Shown here piece after piece: positions 1 to 8,749 of a stretch of DNA of 14,504 bases (the first letter of the stretch is position 1; each line of letters begins with the position of its first letter). The stretch is from positions 1 to 14,504 of the forward strand of contig JAPUKI010000080.1 of assembly GCA_027295745.1 (NCBI GenBank), in the 5' to 3' direction. The notes beneath the pieces were generated by a model. It worked only from the letters and a program-made list of their open reading frames with translations. It did not search any database and had not been told where the DNA came from. The translations under genes were made by a program, and so were the position numbers. Source of the DNA: Acidobacteriota bacterium. GTDB taxonomy: Bacteria; Acidobacteriota; UBA6911; RPQK01; JADFOI01.

Positions 1-66
1 GCCGTCGATACCCATTAAAACTCGGAACTATCCTGAAGTTAGAGGAGTCCAAGGAAGAAGAATATT

Positions 67-3000
67 ATGAAGAAAATAGCACCTTTTTTGTTCCTGCTTT
101 CCCTGTTTGTTGTCACTGCGGCCCAGACGCCTGCAGGCGCCTATGAAGAGCTCAAGCAGCAAGCCGAGAGACTTTTCGACGAGGGATCCTACCGGAGAGC
201 CCACGCACTCTATGCACAGGCCGAGGGGATGGATCTGCCTGCCGGCGAAGCTCGCTGGGTGAGTTTCCGAATGGCTGACACGCAATGGCGAGCCCAGGCA
301 GCCACCCGCACCTCGGATAGCACAGAGTTCGAGGAGGCCCGTGAAGCACTTCTCGCTCTGATAGGCCCAGCACAGAGGCCCCAGGATCATGACCAGATTT
401 GGGCCATGGCTCAGCAGTCCCTGGGAGATTTTTGGTGGCTTCGTGGTGACTCCCGAAACTGGGGCGCTGCCTGGACTCATTACCGGCAAGCCCTGGACTG
501 GTGGGCTCAATCCAAAGACCTGGAGACAGCTCGAAGACATTATCTGGAAATCGTTTGGAGCATAAGCGAGCCCGCCTGGCAGGATCAGTACTATTCCTAC
601 GGAGCTTTCGGGAACGTTCTTCCTCTTCAGATTCTGGAAAACGTCCTGAAAATCGCTCAGGACGAAAATGACAGGACTCACGCCCACTATCTGCTGGCCA
701 TGACCTTGAGGAACCAGGGGAACCGGGTGCAGAGACAGCGAGTCAGCAGGGAATTTGAAGCCGCTCTGGAAGGTGGGCCAGCCCGGGACGGACTAGTCCG
801 GGATGGGCTAGCCCGGGACTGGTACGATGATGCTCTCTTTCACTACGCCCAGTGGATGGCGAGTGTGGGGCTGGTGTACCTGGGCGAGAACAACCAGTGG
901 GTCAATGAGCCCGACTTCGTGAAAGCCCTTGAGCTGTATGGCCGGCTGATTCAGGAGTATTCCAAAGGAGAGACTCGATACTGGGACCAGGCCAACCAGC
1001 AGATCAGCGTCATCACATCGCCAGGAATCGTTTTAGCGGTCTCCAACATCTTTCTTCCCGACTCTGAAGTGCAGTTCCACCTGAACTGGCGCAATGTGAG
1101 GCAAGTCGATTTCACTCTCTACAAGGTGAATCTCACCGACCATATCCGTTTCCAAAGGGAGAGTAGTGGGTGGCTGGAGGCCATCACCGCACCCCGGCAG
1201 GCGCTCACCAAGTCCTGGTCCTACCAGACTGAAGACAGTGGGGACCATCAACCGGGCAGCGCGTTATTGGGGATGGGAGAAAAACTGCCGGTTGGTGCCT
1301 ACCTGCTGGTTGCCTCCGGGAACGGGAAGACGACCAGGGAGCTGATTCTGGTCACCGATACTTCGCTGGTCTTGAAAACACAGAGCACACAAGCTCTGGT
1401 CTATTACTGCAACGCTCTGGACGGATCACCCATCGCCAATGCCAGGGTGCACCTCTGGCAGTACTCTAGCCAGAAGGAGATCTGGCAAAAATGGGAGATG
1501 ACGACCAATGCGGAAGGGATCGCCGTTTTCGATCTGGCTGCAACCTCAGCCGGATGGCAGGCCTTCGCTTTTGCCGCCTTCGGTGACCGTCAGGCTTTCA
1601 GTGTTGGCCACACTCCCTACTACTCCAGTGATCAGTCCTGGCGTATCTATGCCTTTACCGACCGGCCGGCTTACCGGCCCGGGGAGACGATGGACTGGAA
1701 GATAGTGGCTCGCCGCGAGAAGGACTTTCGCCTGTCTACTCCTTCTCAGGAGATTGTTGAATTCCAGATCAGTGATCCCCAGGGGGCAGTGGTGCAGAAG
1801 TCAACGATCACTCTCAATGCTTTTGGCAGTGCTTGGGGGTCGCTCGAATTGACTGAAGCGATGCCTCTGGGGGAATACAACATTCAATTTTGGGACGAGA
1901 GCAGAGAAAACTGGATCGGCAGCGCCAAGCTGTTTCGTCTGGAAGAATACAAGTTACCCGAATTTCAGGTCAGCATTCAGACGCCCGAAGACAATGGCAA
2001 AAAGAGAGTCTTTCGATTGGGGGAGACGGTCGAAGTCGCTCTTCAGGTGGACTACTATTTCGGATCCCCGGTGGCCCAGGCTGAGGTGGAGGTCCTGATT
2101 TATCAAAGACCGTTTTACCAGCAGTGGCGACCCCAACGAGAGTACCCCTGGCTCTATGGCGAATCCTCACTGGCTCGAGGCTACTATGGCGGTGGGAGAG
2201 GACAGGTTATTCGCCGAGAGCAGATCAAAACGGATGTCAATGGCAGGGCCTTATTCTCCTTTGAAACCCCTACCAACAGTAACCAGGATCAGGAGTATGA
2301 AATCGAGGCTCGTGTCCGGGACTCCTCCCGTCGTGAGGTCATGGGGAGAGGCACGGTGCGGGTCACCCGCCAAGCCTACTTTGCCTATTTGCACCCGCTC
2401 CACAACCTCTACCGTCCTCAGGACACTGTCCAGATCAACATCAGGTCCCTGGACGCGAATGATCAGCCGGTCCAGGCCCTGGGCTCTGTCCAAGTACAGC
2501 GCAGCTTCTGGGAGGAGATCTGGATTGACCCCAATGGGCGCCAGGTGGAAGGAGAGAGACTCAGAAATCTTCAAGCTGAGTTGGCTGTCTTCCCGCCGCC
2601 GGTTTCCTCTGGCCGAGGCTGGCACCTCCAGCATCGGGGCTATAAACACGAAGAGATCCTGACGCGAACGGTGAGCACCAACCAGCAGGGAGAGGCCCAA
2701 CTCCGTTTCTCTCCCCAACAGGAAGGGTACTACCGGATCTTGTGGACGAGTGGCGAAAGAGCTAACGGCACGATTCGTGCCGAGACCAGCGTGTGGGTTG
2801 CAACCGGTGGAACGACGGAGCTCGGATACCGTCACGGGGGATTGGAAATCATACTGGACAAGGATACTTTTCGCGTCGGCCAGGACGCTCCCGTGATGCT
2901 GACCAGTTCGACCAGCAACCGCTACATCCTCTTTAGTCTGGAGGCGGAAGATCTCTACAGCTACCAGCTGGTACATCTGAGCGGGACCGCCAAGCTCATC

Positions 3001-5949
3001 CAGGTGCCCATCGAGGAGGAACATGTCCCCAACCTCTTTCTCAGCGCCGTGATGGTCAGTGATCGACAGATTTTCATGGACATCAAGGAGGTCATCGTTC
3101 CTCCGGTGGAACACTTTCTCCAGGTGAGCGTCCAGACAGACAGGGAAGAGTACGGGCCGCGCCAGCCGGGACGAATCACGATCACCACCACCGACAGCCA
3201 GGGCAATCCTGTATCGACTGAAGTGGCCGTTGGAACGGTGGACGAATCCGTTTACGCCATCCAGGGCGAGTATGCTTCCGATCCTCGCCAGTTCTTCTAT
3301 GGTAGAAAGCATCAGCGTCTGGTTCAGACCACCAGCTCCTTTCAACAAAAGAGTTATTTGCGATTGGTGAAGGGACCCGAGGACGGGCTCATTGACGAAA
3401 GAGCTCAAGGGAACCGAGATGACGTGCTTGCAGGCGGTGTTGGGGGAGGTTTTATGGGCGGTGTGGCCAGGAGTCGCCTTGAAGCGGAAATGTCTATGGA
3501 TTTTGCTGAAAATTCTGCTGGACTGGAGGTACCGATGGCGAGCAAGGCCATGGCAGCTCCCTCGGAGACCTTATCCCAAGGGCAGAGTGGGGACAGCTCT
3601 AACGTACAAGTCCGGAGCGACTTTCGGGCCACAGCCTTGTGGCGATCCCATCTTCTTACCGGTTCCGACGGCAAGGCCGTGGTGAACATGAAGTTCCCTG
3701 ACTCCCTGACCACCTGGCGCACCACGGTGCGTGCGGTTGGGCGGGACAGTACTTTTGGCATGGCCACAACCAAAGTCCGGACCAACCAGCCGCTGGTGGC
3801 GCGTTTACAAGCCCCGCGCTTCTTTGTGGTGGGTGATCAGGTCACCCTTTCGGCCGTGATCAATAACAACACCAAAGAGCCACTGGAGACCCGAACCCGC
3901 CTGGAGGCGGATGGACTTCAGATCCTGGGTCTGCTGCGAGACGGCCGCATCGTCCAGGACGAGATCGCTTCCCTTCGGGTAGAAGCTGGAGGCCAGGTGC
4001 GACTGGACTGGATTGTTTCGGTTCGGGAGGCGGGCCAGGCCCGGCTCAGTGTGGTGGCGCGCGCCGACCAATATGCCGATGCCATGGAGAAGACCTACCC
4101 TGTGTACGAACATGGGATTGAGAAGTTCCTGTCTCGAGCCGGCAAGATGCGCTCACAGGACTTGACCGTCCATCTGAACCTCCCCGACCAGCGCAAGACA
4201 GGAACGACCTCTGTGAGCGTTCAATTGACACCCAGTCTGGCTGTGACGATGCTCGATGCTCTTCCCTATTTGATCGACTACCCTTATGGGTGCACCGAGC
4301 AGACCATGAGCCGCTTTCTGCCCGCTGCCATTACCGCCTGGACCTTACAGAATCTGGGACTGGAACGAGATGCCATCCTCAACAGAAGTTTCGGCGGAAT
4401 CGTCCAGGAGCACGCCTCCAAAACTCATCCTGGGGGTGCCAAGAACCTCCTGGAGTTGGACGATATGATCCAACAGGGTCTCACACGACTGTACGATTTC
4501 CAGCACCCGGATGGAGGCTGGGGTTGGTGGAAAGAGGGCGACAGTGATCACTTCATGACCGCCTATGTGGTCTGGGGGTTGTCGTTGGGTCAGGAGGCCG
4601 GAATTGAGGTCAGACCCGATGTGCTCAGCCGTGGGGTGGAGTACCTGGACAAGGAGATTGTGGAAGCTGAAACCCGCTATGACCTGCAGGCCTGGATGTT
4701 GCATGCCCTGTCCAGCTCTCATCAATTCATGCAGGCAGGCAGACCAAGTCCCTTTCAAGTCAGAGCCTTCGACAATCTCTGGAGCGCACGTGATGGTCTC
4801 AACGCCTACACTCGCGCCCTGCTGGCACTGAGTGCTCACCATTATGGCTATCAGGAACGGGCCCGGATATTGGTGCGAAATCTGGAAAATGGAGTGAAAA
4901 TCGACCACTCTCCGGAGAGTTCGGCGCTGATACCCCAGCAGGGAAAGCCAGAGGAAGAAAGTCTGTCCACCGCCCACTGGGGAGAAGATGGGATCTTCTG
5001 GCGCTGGTCTGAAGGGGGCGTGGAAGCAACGGCCTTTGCGCTGAAGGCCATGCTGAAGATTGACCCGGCAAATAAGCTGATCGAGCCGGTGACCAATTGG
5101 CTCATCAAGAACCGCCGTGGAGCCCAATGGACCAATACTCGGGATACCGCTATCGTGATTCTAGCCATGAATGACTACCTGCGCGAGAGCGGGGAGTTAG
5201 AGGCCGAGGTTGAGTACGAAGTGCGCGTCAATGACCAACTTGTGGTCAGCAGAAGAGTTACACCCCAGGATGTTCTCAGTGCTCCCAGCAGATTCACGAT
5301 TGATCCGGGGTTGATTCACAGCGGAGACAACGAGATTCGAATTCTGAAGACATCCGGGCAATCCCCCCTCTACTTTTCCGTACAAGCCCAGTTTTTTAGT
5401 CTCGAAGAACCCGTCGCAGCGGCCGGCAATGAGATTTTCGTCCATCGGCGTTACTACAAGCTGGTTCCTCAGCAAACCCTGCTCAACGGTTACATTCATG
5501 AAAAACAGCCTCTGGAGGATGGAGAAAACGTTCTCAGTGGAGAACGCGTCGAGGTGGTGATGACCATTGAGGCCAAAAATAACTTCGAGTATCTAGTCTT
5601 CGAAGATCTGAAACCGGCTGGCCTGGAAGCCGTGGCGGTCAAAAGTGGCGGCCCCCTCTATGCGACCGAACTCAAATCGGGCGCAGTGAAAACTCTCTCT
5701 GAGGCTGAGGAGAGGGATGCCTCTGATTACACGGGTCGCAGTCGCTGGGTTTACCGGGAACTGCGTGACCGCAAGGTGGCGTTTTTCATCGACAAGCTTC
5801 CCGAGGGGGTATGGGAGATCCGCTACCAGCTTCGAGCCGAGGTCCCGGGTCACTTCCATGCCTTGCCGGTGCTTGGGCATGCCATGTATGTCCCCGAGAT
5901 TCGGTGTAGTAGCGAGGAAATCCGGATTGATGTGCGGGACCAACGGTGA
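67..5949 (+). CDS. Alpha-2-macroglobulin family protein (thioester-containing, periplasmic/secreted)
   Basis: 1960 residues. Bacterial alpha-2-macroglobulins trap attacking proteases in the periplasm: cleavage of a bait region exposes a Cys-Gln thioester that covalently captures the protease. Visible here are an N-terminal signal peptide (about 1-25, no lipobox Cys, so probably soluble rather than a lipoprotein); a helical TPR-like region (about 26-315); macroglobulin beta domains including the MG2 signature TDRPAYRPGE (531-540); a VDESVYAI motif ending the bait-region domain; a Gly/Met/Ser-rich flexible stretch (about 1080-1180) that is the likely bait; the A2M domain starting VRSDFRATALW (from 1182); the thioester CTEQ at 1409-1412; and the following alpha-toroid with GGWGWW. 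A C-terminal beta domain ends in the usual MYVPEIR type. The start has an AAGGAAG ribosome site at 51-57. No pbpC lies downstream; the upstream side is outside the window. Family assignment is firm; the biological target is inferred. Confidence 0.95.
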   Translation: MKKIAPFLFLLSLFVVTAAQTPAGAYEELKQQAERLFDEGSYRRAHALYAQAEGMDLPAGEARWVSFRMADTQWRAQAATRTSDSTEFEEAREALLALIGPAQRPQDHDQIWAMAQQSLGDFWWLRGDSRNWGAAWTHYRQALDWWAQSKDLETARRHYLEIVWSISEPAWQDQYYSYGAFGNVLPLQILENVLKIAQDENDRTHAHYLLAMTLRNQGNRVQRQRVSREFEAALEGGPARDGLVRDGLARDWYDDALFHYAQWMASVGLVYLGENNQWVNEPDFVKALELYGRLIQEYSKGETRYWDQANQQISVITSPGIVLAVSNIFLPDSEVQFHLNWRNVRQVDFTLYKVNLTDHIRFQRESSGWLEAITAPRQALTKSWSYQTEDSGDHQPGSALLGMGEKLPVGAYLLVASGNGKTTRELILVTDTSLVLKTQSTQALVYYCNALDGSPIANARVHLWQYSSQKEIWQKWEMTTNAEGIAVFDLAATSAGWQAFAFAAFGDRQAFSVGHTPYYSSDQSWRIYAFTDRPAYRPGETMDWKIVARREKDFRLSTPSQEIVEFQISDPQGAVVQKSTITLNAFGSAWGSLELTEAMPLGEYNIQFWDESRENWIGSAKLFRLEEYKLPEFQVSIQTPEDNGKKRVFRLGETVEVALQVDYYFGSPVAQAEVEVLIYQRPFYQQWRPQREYPWLYGESSLARGYYGGGRGQVIRREQIKTDVNGRALFSFETPTNSNQDQEYEIEARVRDSSRREVMGRGTVRVTRQAYFAYLHPLHNLYRPQDTVQINIRSLDANDQPVQALGSVQVQRSFWEEIWIDPNGRQVEGERLRNLQAELAVFPPPVSSGRGWHLQHRGYKHEEILTRTVSTNQQGEAQLRFSPQQEGYYRILWTSGERANGTIRAETSVWVATGGTTELGYRHGGLEIILDKDTFRVGQDAPVMLTSSTSNRYILFSLEAEDLYSYQLVHLSGTAKLIQVPIEEEHVPNLFLSAVMVSDRQIFMDIKEVIVPPVEHFLQVSVQTDREEYGPRQPGRITITTTDSQGNPVSTEVAVGTVDESVYAIQGEYASDPRQFFYGRKHQRLVQTTSSFQQKSYLRLVKGPEDGLIDERAQGNRDDVLAGGVGGGFMGGVARSRLEAEMSMDFAENSAGLEVPMASKAMAAPSETLSQGQSGDSSNVQVRSDFRATALWRSHLLTGSDGKAVVNMKFPDSLTTWRTTVRAVGRDSTFGMATTKVRTNQPLVARLQAPRFFVVGDQVTLSAVINNNTKEPLETRTRLEADGLQILGLLRDGRIVQDEIASLRVEAGGQVRLDWIVSVREAGQARLSVVARADQYADAMEKTYPVYEHGIEKFLSRAGKMRSQDLTVHLNLPDQRKTGTTSVSVQLTPSLAVTMLDALPYLIDYPYGCTEQTMSRFLPAAITAWTLQNLGLERDAILNRSFGGIVQEHASKTHPGGAKNLLELDDMIQQGLTRLYDFQHPDGGWGWWKEGDSDHFMTAYVVWGLSLGQEAGIEVRPDVLSRGVEYLDKEIVEAETRYDLQAWMLHALSSSHQFMQAGRPSPFQVRAFDNLWSARDGLNAYTRALLALSAHHYGYQERARILVRNLENGVKIDHSPESSALIPQQGKPEEESLSTAHWGEDGIFWRWSEGGVEATAFALKAMLKIDPANKLIEPVTNWLIKNRRGAQWTNTRDTAIVILAMNDYLRESGELEAEVEYEVRVNDQLVVSRRVTPQDVLSAPSRFTIDPGLIHSGDNEIRILKTSGQSPLYFSVQAQFFSLEEPVAAAGNEIFVHRRYYKLVPQQTLLNGYIHEKQPLEDGENVLSGERVEVVMTIEAKNNFEYLVFEDLKPAGLEAVAVKSGGPLYATELKSGAVKTLSEAEERDASDYTGRSRWVYRELRDRKVAFFIDKLPEGVWEIRYQLRAEVPGHFHALPVLGHAMYVPEIRCSSEEIRIDVRDQR
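778..822 (+). repeat. In-frame 15-bp tandem repeat inside the A2M gene
   Basis: Three adjacent 15-bp units (778-792, 793-807, 808-822) encode PARDG, LVRDG and LARDW, residues 238-252 of the A2M protein. The core CCGGGA is kept in all three units, with a few substitutions between them. The repeat keeps the reading frame, so the gene is intact. It sits in the helical N-terminal region, probably in a loop. It looks like a local slippage duplication. Confidence 0.75.
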
Positions 5950-5969
5950 CAGGCATCACCGCAACTGCC

Positions 5970-5998
5970 TTGAGTTACTGCCACAATACTGATCAAAT
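5970..5998 (+). promoter_or_regulatory. Possible sigma-70-type promoter of the pilin gene
   Basis: TTGAGT (5970-5975) and TCAAAT (5993-5998) are spaced by 17 bases, in the 120-bp gap between the A2M stop and the pilin start. Each box matches the consensus at four of six positions. The match is weak and could be chance. No sigma-54 type GG/GC pair was seen in the same gap. Confidence 0.25.
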
Positions 5999-6069
5999 TC
6001 CAAGCTTTTTGGTTACAGCCCAAAACGTTGATGAAAGGGTGCATCATAGACAAGGGGGTATGGTGTCCT

Positions 6070-6504
6070 ATGAAAGATAAAAGAGGGTTTTCGTTGATCG
6101 AATTGATGATCGTTGTCGCGGTCATCGGGGTTATCGCTGCCTTCGCTGTTCCGAATCTTGTTAAATCGAAAGGTGCAGCCCGAGAAGCCGCAGCGATCAG
6201 TGCCGTGCGCAGCCTGGTGAACGCCCAAGTGACCTATATTTCAGTCAGAAACTCCGGCACCTTTGCAGCCGACCTGAGCGTACTCGAGGTAGCCGGATTG
6301 ATCGACAGTGTCCTGGCATCAGGAACCACAGATGCTTATTCGATCTCGGTTTCTGGGGATAGCACTGGATTTGAGATCAATGCCAGACCTCTGGGCTATG
6401 GTTCTACGGCTATTCGCAGTTTCTACAGTGATGAGTCCGCTGTAATCCGCTATAACACAGCCGATGCCCCGGCAACCGCAGCTAGTCCAGGGTTGGGCCA
6501 GTAG
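6070..6504 (+). CDS. Type IV pilin-like / pseudopilin protein with class III signal
   Basis: 144 residues. A short basic leader MKDKRG is followed by FSLIELMIVVAVIGVIAAFA, the classic prepilin N-terminus: cleavage after Gly, methylatable Phe +1, Glu at +5, then a hydrophobic helix that spans the membrane before assembly. The globular part has no cysteine, so there is no pilin disulphide loop. Its end (FYSDESAVIR, then an Ala/Pro tail) resembles pilin-like proteins common in acidobacteria. ATG 6070 is chosen because it gives a normal 6-residue leader and has AAGGGGG at 6052-6058; upstream in-frame starts (TTG 6028, ATG 6031) would give a 19-20 residue leader with no ribosome site. It would be processed by a prepilin peptidase such as the one at 9940. 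Whether it is a major pilin, minor pilin or T2SS pseudopilin cannot be told from sequence alone. It stands alone, without pil assembly genes. Confidence 0.88.
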   Translation: MKDKRGFSLIELMIVVAVIGVIAAFAVPNLVKSKGAAREAAAISAVRSLVNAQVTYISVRNSGTFAADLSVLEVAGLIDSVLASGTTDAYSISVSGDSTGFEINARPLGYGSTAIRSFYSDESAVIRYNTADAPATAASPGLGQ

Positions 6505-6535
6505 CCGCGAGGGCTAGACTCGTGCCTGTTGGCAC
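6502..6535. other. Short dyads at the pilin/tsaE convergent junction
   Basis: TAGCC-GCGAG-GGCTA (6502-6516) is a 5-bp-arm inverted repeat whose outer triplets are the two stop codons: TAG of the pilin on the plus strand and TAG of tsaE on the minus strand. Just beyond it, GTGCC-TGTT-GGCAC (6522-6535) can form a 5-bp GC-rich hairpin inside the tsaE 3' end. Neither is followed by a T-run on either strand, so an intrinsic terminator is not supported. They may still pause or protect 3' ends. Confidence 0.25.
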
Positions 6536-6954
6536 CTGCTGATTTCAAAGCGACGGGTGTCCGCCTTCGAATTCAGGAAGATCCGAATCTTCATGGGATT
6601 TTCCGCTTCCAGCAACAACTTCTCCGCCCACTCGATAATGACAATGGAATGGCTGCCAAGGATCTCCTCCAGACCAAGGGAATAGAGATCCCGTAGACCT
6701 TCCAGCCGGAAAAAATCGAGGTGGTAAATGATGCCTTCTTTGCCAATATATTGATTAACCAGGGTAAAGGAAGGACTGTGCACGGTAGTTGGATCCTGTA
6801 CGCCCAGGCCCCGGGCCAAGCCTCGGACAAGGACTGTTTTGCCCGACCCGAGTTCACCGTACAGTAATATCACTTGAGGTAGATGAAGCTCTCTGCCGAT
6901 CTTCTCGCCAATCCGAAGAGTCTCCTGCTCACTGTTGGAGTATTCGATCTCCAT
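6514..6954 (-). CDS. tsaE: tRNA threonylcarbamoyladenosine biosynthesis ATPase TsaE
   Basis: 146 residues, normal for the family. TsaE is the cytoplasmic P-loop ATPase that works with TsaB and TsaD to make the universal t6A37 modification of ANN-decoding tRNAs. The Walker A motif GELGSGKT is at 33-40. The family motif SPSFTLVNQY (59-68), the HLDFFRL segment (76-82) and IIEWAEK (104-110) are all present, so the core is intact. Its ATG shares one base with the stop of nnr (TGATG on the minus strand), indicating translational coupling. The nnr-tsaE order matches the well-known yjeF-yjeE neighbourhood. The gene ends 9 bp from the convergent pilin gene. Confidence 0.95.
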   Translation of the reverse strand: MEIEYSNSEQETLRIGEKIGRELHLPQVILLYGELGSGKTVLVRGLARGLGVQDPTTVHSPSFTLVNQYIGKEGIIYHLDFFRLEGLRDLYSLGLEEILGSHSIVIIEWAEKLLLEAENPMKIRIFLNSKADTRRFEISRCQQARV

Positions 6955-8540
6955 CAGGATCTTTCTTCGGCCAGCTTTTGGTAAGCTTGGCCGAAATGAG
7001 CCGTCACATCACCAGCCGTCAGGGCTTGAGAACCGACGCGCTGAGCTGCCAGGTCGCCTGCCAGGGAGTGCAGATAGACCCCCACCTGGACCGCCCTAGA
7101 AATCTCATTTGGTGCAGTCCTACCTCGAGCCGCAAACATCCCTAACAAGGAGGTAAGAGCACCTGTTAAAACGTCGCCCATACCTGCGGTGGCCATGCCA
7201 GGATTGCCCAGTGGACAGACAAAGACCTGTCCAGCCGGTTCAGCGATGAGCGTTCGAAAACTCTTCAGGACCACCCAAACCCCTCTTTCCTGGGCAAATT
7301 GGCGGGCAAGCTCTACCTTTTGGGAAAGAATCTCCTTGATGGGACGACCAAGGAGACGGGCGAACTCTCCAGTATGAGGAGTGAGTATCAGCGGCTGGTC
7401 ATTGTCGTTTTTCAACTTGACCGGATCATCCACGAAGGCGTTCAGGGCATCGGCATCGAGCACTAGTGGAACAGTGGCTCTGCGCACCACCGCGTGAACA
7501 AATTGGACCGTTTCTTTTGCTCGCCCGAGTCCTGGTCCAATTGCTGCTGCGTCTTTGTCCTGAAGAAGCTTGAGTAAAGGATCTGCAGCTGTGGATGCAA
7601 AGGTCCCTTGTGGCGTTGAAGGAAGACCTTCTGTCATGAGCTCGGCCTGGAATGATGCGACCACATCTTGGATGACCTCCGGTGTGCAGATGGTGATCAG
7701 GCCGGAACCAGTCCGAAGGGCAGCCCTTCCACTTAAGACCGCCGCTCCGGACATTCCACGACTTCCGGCAACGATCACCACATGTCCAAAATGCCCCTTA
7801 TGCGAGCTGATCTCCCGTCGAGGAAGGTGAGAGAAAATCTGCTCGCGGGTGATGAGGTTAAGTTGGTATTCCGGTTTTTCGAGGAGCGCTGAGGGACTGC
7901 CTATGGGGACGATATGCAGTTCGCCGATAGCTGTCTGATCTTCATTGAGAATGTGTGCTAGCTTGGGAGCCGTAAAGGTGACTGTGGCCTTGGCTTGAAC
8001 AGTTTGCATCCCGCCCCTCAATGAGTCGGAAAACATCCCTGACGGAATGTCCACCGAGAGGACAAAGGCATTGCTGCCGTTGATTGTTGAAACGACCTTG
8101 GAGTAGAGGCCAGAGAGCGGTTTGCAGATCCCGGTTCCTAAAAGGGCATCCACGACGATGTCATAGCCGCTGAAATTTTCGCTGATCCTTTCCCAGCTTC
8201 TTGAATCAGTGATTTCGATGACCTTCTTTCCCGATTTCAAGTAGGCATCCAGGTTGACTCGTGCGTCTCCGGAAACATCCGTCACGTGGCTGAGCAAGTA
8301 AACGTCCGGGTCAATTTTGCGCTTGACGAGGTGACGAGCGAGGACGATTCCATCTCCGCCATTGTTTCCTTTTCCGCAGATAATAGCGATGAGGCGGGAG
8401 TCCAGATCGTCGAAATACTGCTCCAGTGTCCTATGGAGCTTCAGGCCTGCGTTTTCCATCAGCAACGAACTGGGTATGTCGTACTGTTGGCTGGTTAACT
8501 GGTCTACCTGATTCATCTGTTTGGCGGTGAGGATCTTCAT
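6954..8540 (-). CDS. nnr: Bifunctional NAD(P)H-hydrate epimerase / ADP-dependent NAD(P)H-hydrate dehydratase
   Basis: 528 residues, the size expected of the fused enzyme. It repairs damaged NADH and NADPH hydrates: the N-terminal YjeF_N domain (about 1-215) interconverts R and S hydrates and the C-terminal ribokinase-like domain (about 235-525) dehydrates the S form using ADP. The epimerase half has GKGNNGGDG (56-64) and VDALLGTGI. The dehydratase half has VAGSRGMSGAAVLS, LTPHTGEFARLLG and GNPGMATAGMGD (about 445-456), the anion-hole and catalytic Asp segment. The start MKILTAKQMNQVD matches the family N-terminus, although no good Shine-Dalgarno is visible before it. First gene of the pair with tsaE. 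Confidence 0.95.
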   Translation of the reverse strand: MKILTAKQMNQVDQLTSQQYDIPSSLLMENAGLKLHRTLEQYFDDLDSRLIAIICGKGNNGGDGIVLARHLVKRKIDPDVYLLSHVTDVSGDARVNLDAYLKSGKKVIEITDSRSWERISENFSGYDIVVDALLGTGICKPLSGLYSKVVSTINGSNAFVLSVDIPSGMFSDSLRGGMQTVQAKATVTFTAPKLAHILNEDQTAIGELHIVPIGSPSALLEKPEYQLNLITREQIFSHLPRREISSHKGHFGHVVIVAGSRGMSGAAVLSGRAALRTGSGLITICTPEVIQDVVASFQAELMTEGLPSTPQGTFASTAADPLLKLLQDKDAAAIGPGLGRAKETVQFVHAVVRRATVPLVLDADALNAFVDDPVKLKNDNDQPLILTPHTGEFARLLGRPIKEILSQKVELARQFAQERGVWVVLKSFRTLIAEPAGQVFVCPLGNPGMATAGMGDVLTGALTSLLGMFAARGRTAPNEISRAVQVGVYLHSLAGDLAAQRVGSQALTAGDVTAHFGQAYQKLAEERS

Positions 8541-8606
8541 TGTGAGAATCAGGGGTTGGTCGATTAGTTTATGTGTGTTGATTTTCCAACCATGGGTACA
8601 GGAAGC

Positions 8607-8627
8607 TTACAACAAGTGCTGTTGTAA
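8607..8627. promoter_or_regulatory. Perfect dyad, candidate operator between nnr and the M48 protease gene
   Basis: TTACAACA (8607-8614), a 5-base spacer, then TGTTGTAA (8620-8627): a perfect 8-bp inverted repeat 66 bp upstream of nnr and 122 bp upstream of the M48 start. This is the AT-richer spacer between two divergent genes, where a dimeric repressor or activator would be expected to bind. No T-run follows, so it is not an obvious terminator. I do not recognise it as a known box; it does not fit LexA (GAAC/GTTC) or Fur-type sequences. Confidence 0.4.
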
Positions 8628-8686
8628 AGAGACATCTTTGAGCAAGTTTTTGTCCCAATAACTAAAAAGATTATCAGACAGTAGAC

Positions 8687-8715
8687 GTGAAGAAAAGATT
8701 GAGGTACGGTATACT
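8687..8715 (+). promoter_or_regulatory. Possible promoter of the M48 protease gene
   Basis: TATACT at 8710-8715 is a 5/6 match to the -10 consensus. The only -35 candidate at 17-base spacing, GTGAAG at 8687-8692, is weak. Transcription would start near 8722, about 28 bases before the ATG at 8750. That placement agrees with the downstream start and argues against the GTG at 8687, which would lie upstream of the transcript. Confidence 0.35.
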
Positions 8716-8749
8716 GAAGATTGCACCTAATAACCGGGAGAAAAGCAAA

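Noticed and set aside
2251..3408. 385-codon open frame on the minus strand inside the A2M gene
   Set aside because: Fully antisense to conserved macroglobulin domains, with no recognisable family features; a shadow of the GC-biased coding strand.
4345..5127. 260-codon minus-strand open frame opposite the thioester domain
   Set aside because: Antisense to the conserved alpha-toroid; no motifs of its own.
6522..6535. Rho-independent terminator for the pilin gene
   Set aside because: The stem is only 5 bp and no T-run follows.
8687..8749. GTG 8687 as start of the M48 protease
   Set aside because: It places 21 residues before the signal peptide and overlaps the likely promoter; ATG 8750 has a good ribosome site.
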